From Lineus longissimus (lineage: Eukaryota > Nemertea > Pilidiophora > Heteronemertea > Lineidae): a stretch of DNA of 64,000 bases. Below are positions 56,452-64,000 of the stretch, piece after piece (the stretch's first letter is position 1; each line of letters opens with the position of its first letter). The stretch lies in assembly GCF_910592395.1 (NCBI RefSeq), contig NC_088312.1, forward strand, positions 15,637,792 through 15,701,791. The letters run 5' to 3'. Made by a program: the position numbers and the translations under genes. Under the pieces are notes generated by a model. It was not told the origin of the DNA and made no database searches. It saw nothing but the letters and a program-made list of their open reading frames with translations.

Positions 56452-59400
56452 ATGACATCTCTCCTTGACTTTCTTATAGACCCAGAAGACAACACACAGG
56501 AACCTTTAATAAATCTAAAAGACTCCCCTTATATCTCAGATGATGACCTTCTAAAAATTAATACCCAAAAAAGTCTTGTATTCTTGAGCATGAACTGTCA
56601 AAGTCTTAACGCAAAATTTAATGAAATTCTACTATATTTGGAACGCTTAAAAAAGGAAAATTTTGAATACACCGCTATCTGCCTCCAAGAAACCTGGATC
56701 AAAGACAAATCCCTTGCTGATTCCCTTTATAAAATCCCTGGTTATACTGCTGTCCACCAACAAAGAACCTGCTCCGCTCATGGAGGCCTTACAATTTATA
56801 TCAAAGAGGGCTATGATTTTAATATACTTTCAAACTTACCAACTCATACCTCATGGGAAAATCTATTTATTGAAATCAAAGGGAAGTCAACTAACCAAAG
56901 TAGAATAATCCTAGGAAACATCTACAGGTTGCCACAGCACAAAAACGAAAACTATTATCAATTTATAAATGAATTCAGCGAGCTGATGGTAAATTTCAAA
57001 AACATGAATAGCGAATGCTATTTAGCAGGAGATTATAACATTGATCTATTGAAAATCAAAGAAAAAAAGGCGATCAATGATTACATCGACAACTTATTCA
57101 CACTATCAATCTATCCAACAATAACCCGACCGACGCGAATAACCCCACATAGTGCAACTCTCATTGACAACTTCCTATGCCGATTCTCAAAGACATTCAC
57201 AACACTATCAACTGGTATATTAAACCATCGTTTTTCAGACCATCAACCTTACTTCCTGGAAATAAAAGATGACTGGAAGATTTGCAATGAAACTAACAAT
57301 CCTAAACACATTCAATTCAGGAAATTCAACACTGAAAATATTATGAATTTTAAAAGAACTCTAAGTGTAACCCTAGCAAATCTCCATCATGATCCAACTT
57401 GGTCAACGCTGAGCATAAATGATAGCTTCAATAAATTTCATACCATAATTACCAAGTGCAAAGAGAAACACTTTCCACTGATATCTGTTAAGTTTAATAA
57501 ACATAGACATAAAAAGGAACCCTGGATTACAAGCGCTCTTGTCAAATCAATTACGAAAAGGGACAAACTCTACAAAAAACTTAAAGGAACTCCAAGAAAC
57601 TGTCAACTCTATGAAACAAGACATAATCAACTCAGAAATTATAATAAGATTCTAAGACGACTCATTCATGGAGCAAAAAGGTCATACTACACTGAGCAAT
57701 TCAACAAATGTGCGAATGACAGCAGAAAAACCTGGTCAAATATAAACTCGATCATAAAGAAAAAATCAAACAATAAGGGTGAACAAATACCAAGTTCGTT
57801 CAGTGTAAATAATGTACAAACAACCGATAAAACAGTTATAGCCAATGGTTTTAATGACTTCTTTGTAAATATCGGTCCTAAACTTTCAAAAAACATAAAG
57901 CCTATCACCACTGATTTCAAACATTACCTTGATAATCAAAGAGATAAGACCTTTCAATTTACGAAAATAAACCGAATGGATATTGCTAAAGTAATTGACA
58001 ATCTAAATCCGAAACCTAGCAGTGGCTGGGATGGTATATCCACTAAACTCTTAAAAATGTGCAAATTTGAAATTCTTGACATTGTCACAGCTTTAGTAAA
58101 CCGCTCTCTTGAATCAGGCATTTTCCCAGACAATCTTAAAATAGCAAAAGTTATTCCGTTATTTAAAAAAGGGGAAAAAGATTCATTTAACAACTACCGG
58201 CCAATATCCCTTCTTCCATCAATCTCAAAAATCTATGAAAGAATCATACATGATCAACTCACTAAATATCTCGTCGACAACAAAATAATCTTTGAAAGTC
58301 AATATGGTTTCCGAAAAAAACACTCAACAGACCTCGCCGCAGCAGAGTTAATTGATAGAATAACTAAAACCTTGGATAACAACAAGAAATCAATTGCCAT
58401 ATTTATGGATCTGTCCAAGGCTTTCGATACATTGGATCATAATATCTTATTACATAAACTTAGCCTTTACGGTCTTACTGACTCTGCTCTAAATCTCATG
58501 AAAACTTATATATCCAACAGACGTCAATATGTTGATTTCTCTGGTTACACCTCCGACCATGCTGTCATTAAAACGGGTGTACCCCAAGGGTCGATCTTAG
58601 GGCCTCTCCTTTTTACCATTTACATCAATGATCTAAACAAAGCAAGTAAATTCTTCAATTTTATAATGTTTGCGGACGATACAACTTCACTTAGCGAATT
58701 ACATTCTTTCTCTACCAAGGTAAACCACATATTAAACACCGAGCTATTAAACATAGCAAACTGGTTAAAAGCAAATAAATTATCTTTAAATATCTCAAAA
58801 ACTAAATTTATGATCTTTGAACGAACACACAAAATTTTTAATGGCATCCTAGATTTACAAATTGAAGGCACGAAACTCGAATGTGTTGAATCGTTTAACT
58901 TCCTTGGATTACTTATAAATAAGGATCTTACTTGGACTTCACATATAAATCATATTTCAAAAAAAATATCAAGGGCAACCGGCATTATCAATTACTTAAA
59001 ACATTTTATTCCACAGAAAATTCTAATAACGATTTACCACTCTCTTATCTCTGCTCATCTCAACTATCAAATATTATCTTGGGGCTATGATCACAACGAA
59101 ATTTTAAAATTACAAAAGAAAGCTATTCGTGCCATTACTCTCAGTCATCCTATTAGTCACACTGACCCTTTATTCATAAAGCTGAAACTACTCAAACTAC
59201 CGGACTTACACAAATTAATTGAAATAAAATTTCTCTATAGATTTTTAAAAAAGGATTTACCAGTGTACTTCATGCACAATTTTTTCTCATTTAACAGTGA
59301 TGTTCATAACTATCCCACAAGAATTAATGATAAATTTAAAATACCAAATGTAAGACACGAATATGCCAAAATGACACCACGATACAGTTTAACTAAATTA

Positions 59401-59547
59401 TATAATTCTCTCTCAAAACAAACTCTAAACAAACTCCACTCAAATTTTAGCTTAAAATCCTTTTCAACATACTACAAAAATGAAATTTTGGGTTCCTATA
59501 ATAAAAAGTGCCAAATTCGCAACTGCTATGTTTGCGACATTCGTTAA
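56452..59547 (+). CDS. LINE ORF2: endonuclease-reverse transcriptase
   Basis: This 1031-residue protein has an apurinic-type (EEP) endonuclease at about 40-270: N48 in MNCQS, E80 in LQETW, D194 and N196 in LAGDYNID, D239 in TLIDNF, S262-D263-H264 in FSDHQP. The RT spans about 515-790: IPLFKKGEKDSFNNYRPISL, D653 in FMDLSKAFD, TGVPQGSILGPLLF and FADD at 740-743. The C-terminus carries the CR1-type SHLNYQILSWG and the IEIKFLYRFLKKDLP region. It would nick target DNA and copy its RNA by target-primed reverse transcription. All catalytic residues are present and the frame is open, so this copy may be active. The start at 56452 is the first Met of the frame. Confidence 0.92.
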   Translation: MTSLLDFLIDPEDNTQEPLINLKDSPYISDDDLLKINTQKSLVFLSMNCQSLNAKFNEILLYLERLKKENFEYTAICLQETWIKDKSLADSLYKIPGYTAVHQQRTCSAHGGLTIYIKEGYDFNILSNLPTHTSWENLFIEIKGKSTNQSRIILGNIYRLPQHKNENYYQFINEFSELMVNFKNMNSECYLAGDYNIDLLKIKEKKAINDYIDNLFTLSIYPTITRPTRITPHSATLIDNFLCRFSKTFTTLSTGILNHRFSDHQPYFLEIKDDWKICNETNNPKHIQFRKFNTENIMNFKRTLSVTLANLHHDPTWSTLSINDSFNKFHTIITKCKEKHFPLISVKFNKHRHKKEPWITSALVKSITKRDKLYKKLKGTPRNCQLYETRHNQLRNYNKILRRLIHGAKRSYYTEQFNKCANDSRKTWSNINSIIKKKSNNKGEQIPSSFSVNNVQTTDKTVIANGFNDFFVNIGPKLSKNIKPITTDFKHYLDNQRDKTFQFTKINRMDIAKVIDNLNPKPSSGWDGISTKLLKMCKFEILDIVTALVNRSLESGIFPDNLKIAKVIPLFKKGEKDSFNNYRPISLLPSISKIYERIIHDQLTKYLVDNKIIFESQYGFRKKHSTDLAAAELIDRITKTLDNNKKSIAIFMDLSKAFDTLDHNILLHKLSLYGLTDSALNLMKTYISNRRQYVDFSGYTSDHAVIKTGVPQGSILGPLLFTIYINDLNKASKFFNFIMFADDTTSLSELHSFSTKVNHILNTELLNIANWLKANKLSLNISKTKFMIFERTHKIFNGILDLQIEGTKLECVESFNFLGLLINKDLTWTSHINHISKKISRATGIINYLKHFIPQKILITIYHSLISAHLNYQILSWGYDHNEILKLQKKAIRAITLSHPISHTDPLFIKLKLLKLPDLHKLIEIKFLYRFLKKDLPVYFMHNFFSFNSDVHNYPTRINDKFKIPNVRHEYAKMTPRYSLTKLYNSLSKQTLNKLHSNFSLKSFSTYYKNEILGSYNKKCQIRNCYVCDIR

Positions 59548-59881
59548 ACTTTTTTCGTCTTATAACTGTTATTACTCACTCCTTCACTGTAAAATAGAAC
59601 TGTCTTGTCAATTAAATTGTAAATCCTGTATATAATAATTAACATTGTACTACATGTAATTCATAAGGGAGCAGGCATTAAGCGGCCAATCTGGTCTTGT
59701 TCTGCTCCCGACCACAATCAATATTATGTATTTCATTAATGCACCTTGTAAATTTTGTTGGTCGAATAAATATTCATATATGTTTAACATTGTTTTATCA
59801 TTGATTTCTTTCCAAACACACCCGTCGTCCAATGGGCGTTTCCTTAGCAAATCGGAAAAACGCAAGTTACACATCTGGCTG

Positions 59882-60572
59882 AGTTCGACTGTAACTCTAG
59901 GGTCGGCTTAGAGTTCCTCAGGCGATGACATCATGCCTTAAATGCGCATGTCGAGTAGGGGTAGCACGCGAACGCAGTCGAGTCGGTTCGGGTTGATTTG
60001 GTTTGTTTAAACATGGCGGATATAGCGGCAATATACGAATTTTTAGACTACATTTTTCCCAATAGTACAATAGATGTAGAGCTGACAAGTCAAGAGCATT
60101 TATGGACACTATGTTTGTTCGCCAGAAGGAAATGGGTGCCCAAAATAACTGGATTTGCAGAAAATGTTATCCCGCAATTCAGTTTGCAGGACTTCAGAGC
60201 CCACTTCAGAGCTTGGCTAATCAAAATCAACTGTGAAATGTGGCAATTTCTCATTATTTCTGGTTTATTTCACCCGATAATAATGGCTTCACATAACAGC
60301 TGTCAATATTTATCAACAGCGTTATTACAGGAGTACACAATATTGGATATAACAATGTAAAAATCACGAATTTATCCCTTACGTTTTCGAGGCCGCCATT
60401 TTGTCACGTGCTTTTGTCGAGTCTGCTGAGTTCAACGCTCATGCCATCGAGGGTTGAGCCCGAGTAGCTAACTAGGTCAGATATGACGTCACTCGGGTCG
60501 GTACCCGAGGAAAAAATTAAGTTCGACTGGAGCTCGACCCGACCGAGTCCAACCTCGGGTTACAGTCGAACT
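59882..60572 (+). mobile_element. Harbinger/PIF-like non-autonomous element
   Basis: AGTTCGACTGTAAC starts the element and GTTACAGTCGAACT ends it, a perfect 14-bp TIR with weaker pairing further in (AGGGTCGG, CGAGTCC..). CTG flanks both ends (59879-59881 and 60573-60575), a 3-bp duplication as in the Harbinger group. It holds one short frame resembling the N-terminal part of a PIF transposase but no DDE domain, so it is a deletion derivative. Confidence 0.7.
60013..60360 (+). CDS. N-terminal Harbinger-transposase-like fragment
   Basis: I chose ATG 60013 (AAACATGGCGG) over the in-frame ATG 59998 because of its context and because MADIAAIYEFLDYIF is the natural start. The peptide has SLQDFRAHFRAW..CEMWQFLI, reminiscent of the FR-HFR-----F--L segment that precedes the catalytic domain in PIF/Harbinger transposases. 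It ends after 115 codons at 60360 and no DDE residues follow. It is probably a non-functional remnant; the family call rests on that one motif and the 3-bp duplication. Confidence 0.4.
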   Translation: MADIAAIYEFLDYIFPNSTIDVELTSQEHLWTLCLFARRKWVPKITGFAENVIPQFSLQDFRAHFRAWLIKINCEMWQFLIISGLFHPIIMASHNSCQYLSTALLQEYTILDITM

Positions 60573-60834
60573 CTGCCTCTCACAGCGCGACACCGCTGAC
60601 GTCATCTTGGGACGCGGGAAATTTAAACTATTAAACAATCCCCCCTCCCCGCCGCTGACAGAGTCCTAGATTCCTATAGTCTAAGCGTCTAAGAAAGCGT
60701 AATCTAATTAAAGACCTTTGATTAAAAATGTCCTGCTTACAATAGCGAATTACTTGTCCATACATTCATACTACCAGTTACAACGTTTTATCAGATTAAC
60801 TGACTTGGTTGCGCTCAATAACAACAATTTACAT
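60573..60834. other. Spacer between Harbinger element and BEL pol
   Basis: It may include the 3' untranslated part of the BEL/Pao element. I cannot recognise an LTR in it. Confidence 0.35.
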
Positions 60835-62221
60835 TTAGTCTTGATAACCCTCAACTGGATAGATGACCACAATTCTTGTAATCGGACGCTCATATCTACC
60901 CTGCGCGGTTTTGATGCGAACATTGCGAATCTTTCCGTCCTTTCCAGGGAACACCTCCAGCATGACCCCCTTGTTCAACTGACCGCGTATTGGATTCGGA
61001 TCCTTGACCAAAACGTAATCTCCAACTGAGATGTCGCGTTGCGATTGGTGCCACTTACGCCGAGGCACCAGATTTGGAAAGACATCCTGATACCAACGAA
61101 CCCACCATCTTTCGACCAGTTTCTGACAGAACTCAAACCTGTGGCGCGGGTTTTTTGTTTCGCGGAATGGACCCTGTGGAATAGTGGTGCTAGCACGACC
61201 AAGTAACAAGTCGTTAGGAGACAGGTATGGACCATCATCCGGATCGTTGGTGCTTCTACCAATGGGCCTCGAGTTGACCAGATCAGTGACCTCAAACAAC
61301 ACTGTTTGCAGTTCCATAGAAGCTAGACATTGATCTCCGATTGCTCGTTTTATCGCCAGTTTCGTTGTCTTGATCATACTTTCTGCGCAACCATTTTGAT
61401 GTGCCGCTGTTGGTGTGAAGAACTGCCACTTCATTTGCCTGTCCTGGCAAAACTTCTTCAACTCCTCTTGGTCCCAACCTTCAACTGCGCGTCGCAACTC
61501 TGCATCTGCTCCAACCAGCTGACTGCCCCGATCACTCCAGAGTGTGTGTGGGTATCCACGTACTGTGAAGAATCTTCTGAGTACAATCAAGAAACCTTCT
61601 GTTGAGTAATCCGTCGCGATTTCGATGTAGACCCCTCTAACCATAAGGCACGTGAACAACACACCATAGACCTTGGCTGTCTTGTTGCGACTTATTCGAA
61701 CATTCATCGGTCCAAATAGATCCACAGACGTGTTGTGGTATGGCGGAGTGTGTGGCTGTAGACGACAGAGAGGGAGATCAGCCATCACCTGTACCTCGGT
61801 CTTTCCCTCCCATTCTCGGCAAAAGACACATCTTCTTTTCACAATCTTTGCAAGACGAGTTACTCCCAGGATCCAATATTGCCGTCTAAATTTGGCTGCA
61901 CATGCTGCGATCCCTGGATGGCCACATCTCTGATGAACATGCCTTACCACCAACGTTGATAGCCACGCCCCTGCCGGCAAGATTGGGGGGGCTGTGGGTA
62001 TCGTATGACATCAGATGTCCCGTTCGTCCCTTCACGACAATAATCCCGTTTTCGTCCTTTGTCGGATTTAGATTTCTCAGCTGGCACTTTTCCATTAGCG
62101 TTGCCAATCCCGTTTGTGCTTCTAATATCAGCGTCCTTTCAGCCTTTTTCTTTTCCTCCAATGTGATTCTTGGCTGGTTCCCTAGTGCTGCTTTCAGATT
62201 GTGCACAAATCTGTCTCTCAT
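60835..62221 (-). pseudogene. BEL/Pao integrase and C-terminal domain
   Basis: The main frame (61980-60835, 381 residues) contains the zinc finger (H16, H21, C51-x2-C54), the catalytic triad D87 (SVDLFGP), D150 (LWSDRGSQ) and E200 (GCAES), then NSRPI, the LSPNDLLLGR motif and a C-terminal region (PRRKWHQSQRDISVGDYVLV) typical of the DUF5641-type tail. The preceding segment (RFVHNLKAALG..NPTKDENGIIVV) is in another frame (to 62221). The switch coincides with a run of seven Gs at about 61984-61990, a likely slippage or sequencing-error site. The catalytic residues are intact, so the damage lies mainly in the frames. Confidence 0.88.
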
Positions 62222-62919
62222 GTCACTGTTATCGCTAGCCGTAGTTTCGAGAACCGTCTAATGTTGTCTTCGCTGTGCTGAACTTCCATGGTTGCGACAG
62301 ACACCATCTGTATCTTCCTACGCTCGGCATCTATCGACTCCTTTTCCTCAGTTTTGACAGTTTCACCTTTGTCCTCTGGCCACTCCTCCTCCGGGCGCCG
62401 CAAGAAGTCGGATCCCTGTTTCCATCGTCCTCCAAGCTGGTTCAGCGGAAGTCCTCTGCTCACGTCATCAGCCACATTTTCCGCGGATGGGATGTGTCGC
62501 CAATCATCAGTATCCGATTTCATCTGGATTTCTCCAACTCTGACTGACACGAAGGGCTTGTAAACCCGGGATTCTGATTTTATCCATGCAAGCGCAATCT
62601 TTGAATCAGTGAACAGGACAGTTTTTTCAAATTGCAGACGAGTTTCAGATCTGATTGTGTGGTTGAGACGGGCACAAAGCACACAGCTGTTGATTTCTAA
62701 TTTAGGAATACCAAGACATTTCAGTGGTGTTACTTTGGATTTTCCCATTACAAAGCGTGTATCGAACTTTCCTGTGTCCAACTTCCATCTGATATGAGCC
62801 ACAACCCCAAATGCTTGTTCGCTCGCGTTACAACTTATGACTAACATTGGCAGCCCCCTTTTCCCTGATAGAGTTAAACATCGATCAAACTGAACTTCTT
62901 TGAGTTTTTCAAGCTGCAT
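62218..62919 (-). pseudogene. BEL/Pao RNase H fragment
   Basis: This frame of 233 codons has ISCNASEQAFGVVAHIRW (normally DAS; here the first acidic residue is Asn), GKSKVTPLKCLGIPKLEINS, LFTDSKIALAWIKSESR and IPSAENVADDVSRGL. The catalytic Glu of PKLE and the Asp of TDS are kept. Replacement of the first Asp would be expected to abolish RNase H activity. The frame ends at 62218 just where the integrase-side frame begins. Confidence 0.82.
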
Positions 62920-62931
62920 GAACCATTGATT

Positions 62932-63534
62932 TCAAAGTTCCTTTTCCTCACTGGAAATGTCATCATCCCAACCATAGTTTTGACGCCAGAGCTTTTGTAT
63001 TCCAATCTTGGCAGTGATAAAAAAAGGTGAGACATAGCCAATGACATCGAATACCCCTGCCATAATACTAAGTATCATACGTTTTGTCATGATCGGCGGT
63101 AACGATTCTCCTATTTGGCCTAATTTTACCTTCAAGTTGACATTGTTGCAAGCGATATGAAGTGTGTCAGATGCACGATCCCAACAGATGCCTAAGACTT
63201 TGTCATTGGCTGAAAGAAGATTGCATTTTTCTCCTGTCATCGGGTCTGTTTCTAGGCAGCTGGCATTTGATGTCCACCTTTTGATCCGGAAATGGCCAGT
63301 TTCCAAGATTTGGTCAGCTTCATCTTTCCGCTGCTCTGCCTCAGCATCATCATCCAAGCTATCAGCGATGTTATCCATGTATCTGGAGTTGAGTATCATT
63401 TCAGCAGCTTCAGGGTACTGGGCAGCGGCTTCCTCAGCGGTGAGGTTGAGGGCGGTGTTTGCGACTGCCGGTGAACATTTATCCCCAAAGGTGAGTACAA
63501 GTTTTTTGTAAATATCCGGGGGGCGGTTTTCCAA
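62932..63534 (-). pseudogene. BEL/Pao reverse-transcriptase palm fragment
   Basis: Contains PAVANTALNLTAEEAAAQYP, the active-site region NSRYMDNIADSLDD (the BEL group usually has YMDD or YVDD, so the second catalytic Asp is Asn here), FRIKRWTSN, LGICWDRASDTL and IMAGVFDVIGYVSPFFI. Together with the Asn in RNase H this copy looks catalytically dead. The frame changes at both ends. Confidence 0.85.
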
Positions 63535-63918
63535 GTTACGCTATAAGAACCTATGAGTATTGGCATCAACAGTTGGTGATATAAGAATTGAGTGGTACAT
63601 CTTGGAGATGTCTCCATATATCGCAATGGATCTTTCGCGGAATCTCATGATCACTCCCAGGAGGCTGTTCAGCAGGTTTGGTCCTTTACACTGGTACTAA
63701 TTCAGACAGTGACCACGGAAATTTCCTGCGCTGTTAAAGACGACACGACAAGGTGTGGATTCCTTTTCCGGCCTAAGGACAGCATGATGACTCAGGTAAA
63801 ATACCGGACCATGGTAGGTTTCGATCTCCTCAGTGGTAAGTTTCCTAGCACACCCTCTTGCACCGAAGTCATCAATCTGTCCCTGATACATCTGCGCATA
63901 ATCATCGTTCTATCCTAA
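63535..63918 (-). pseudogene. BEL/Pao RT N-terminal part, frame-broken
   Basis: The frame 63891-63697 reads YLSHHAVLRPEKESTPCRVV then FNSAGNFRG, the fingers region of BEL RT (PHHAV.......RVVFD.SA). The next ~150 bp still encode recognisable RT sequence (fragments [31 protein letters not shown]) but in another frame, with a stop before the palm fragment. Confidence 0.75.
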
Positions 63919-64000
63919 CTTCTTTTCGATGGACTGTAATCTGGTCAGGGCTTGGGTGTAGTTATCAGGAAGCTCATGTGGATCCCGTTTCCATGGTATT

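Larger units (their letters stand above)
54895..59780 (+). mobile_element. Two-ORF LINE (CR1/Jockey-type), apparently intact
   Basis: ORF1 (291 aa) and ORF2 (1031 aa) are both uninterrupted. They are separated by ~680 bp that includes a triplicated ~108-bp segment. After ORF2 an AT-rich 3' UTR with a GC-richer hairpin-like part (GAGCAGGCATTAAGCGGCCA.., 59670-59710) runs to about 59780. There is no poly-A tail, in keeping with CR1-group elements. Ends and target duplication could not be fixed. Confidence 0.82.
60835..64000 (-). mobile_element. BEL/Pao LTR retrotransposon, decayed, runs off the right edge
   Basis: On the minus strand, from right to left, are the RT N-terminus, RT palm, RNase H, integrase and the BEL-type C-terminal domain. 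The order and the wording of the motifs (SKVTPLKCLGIPKLE, ENVADDVSRG, CGHPGIAACAAKFRRQYW) are those of BEL/Pao pol. At least four frame changes break it. Gag and protease would lie beyond position 64000. I could not identify the left LTR. Confidence 0.85.

Noticed and set aside
55992-56468. 158-codon hydrophobic frame between LINE ORFs
   Set aside because: It starts in the third copy of the triplicated spacer and overlaps the ORF2 start; its composition reflects AT-rich DNA.

Overview
The window looks like nuclear DNA from an animal, most likely a marine invertebrate (a lancelet, echinoderm, hemichordate or mollusc would fit). The evidence is spliced genes with GT-AG introns, CR1/L2-type LINEs, Ty3/gypsy and BEL/Pao LTR elements, a Mutator-like transposon with introns, a Harbinger-like derivative, a tRNA-derived SINE, many foldback MITEs and many minisatellites. 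The octamer TAGGCCTA is over-represented. The species cannot be fixed from the sequence alone. There are no bacterial operons, phage genes or CRISPR arrays. Very little looks like host coding sequence.

Layout: 0-5 kb holds the 3' end of a LINE, a short interstitial telomere-like tract and a foldback hairpin in otherwise featureless DNA. 5.2-15.4 kb is a tandem array of three ~1.2-1.9 kb units. The second unit is split by a 959-bp MITE (9-bp target duplication, 26-bp TIRs). The third is split by a 5-kb Mutator-like element whose transposase has three exons and a one-base frameshift beside its DDSE motif. 15.7-22.1 kb is a Ty3/gypsy element on the minus strand with 268-bp LTRs differing at one position. 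It nevertheless carries a gag frameshift, an in-frame stop between protease and RT, and a second copy of the same MITE in the pol tail, so the MITE moved after the gypsy element landed.

22-37 kb is mostly non-coding: a LINE 3' fragment, the 5' end of an unclassified DNA transposon (TIR starting TGGGCGGTTATT), several MITEs, a LINE RT fragment on the minus strand and two minisatellites with higher-order periodicity. 37.8-39.3 kb is a broken gene for a multi-pass membrane protein. 40.6-42.4 kb has five tandem ~134-bp palindromes and a non-autonomous relative of the TGGGCGGTTATT transposon. Two exons at 43.7-44.7 kb carry the cysteine box of a ubiquitin-specific protease and are the best candidate for real host coding sequence. 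A SINE follows at 45.2 kb and an 867-bp foldback element with a 6-bp target duplication at 47.4 kb.

48-54 kb is featureless apart from minisatellites. 54.9-59.8 kb is a LINE with two intact ORFs (an L1-like ORF1 and an endonuclease-RT ORF2), the only apparently intact autonomous element here. 59.9-60.6 kb is a Harbinger-like derivative with a 3-bp target duplication. From 60.8 kb to the right edge runs a decayed BEL/Pao element on the minus strand.

The genes do not form a pathway. The window is a transposon graveyard in which target duplications and nesting allow a relative chronology. The most original items are the shared-TIR transposon family at 24.5 and 41.6 kb, the tandem palindromes, the nested array at 5-22 kb and the Cys-rich small ORF in that array.
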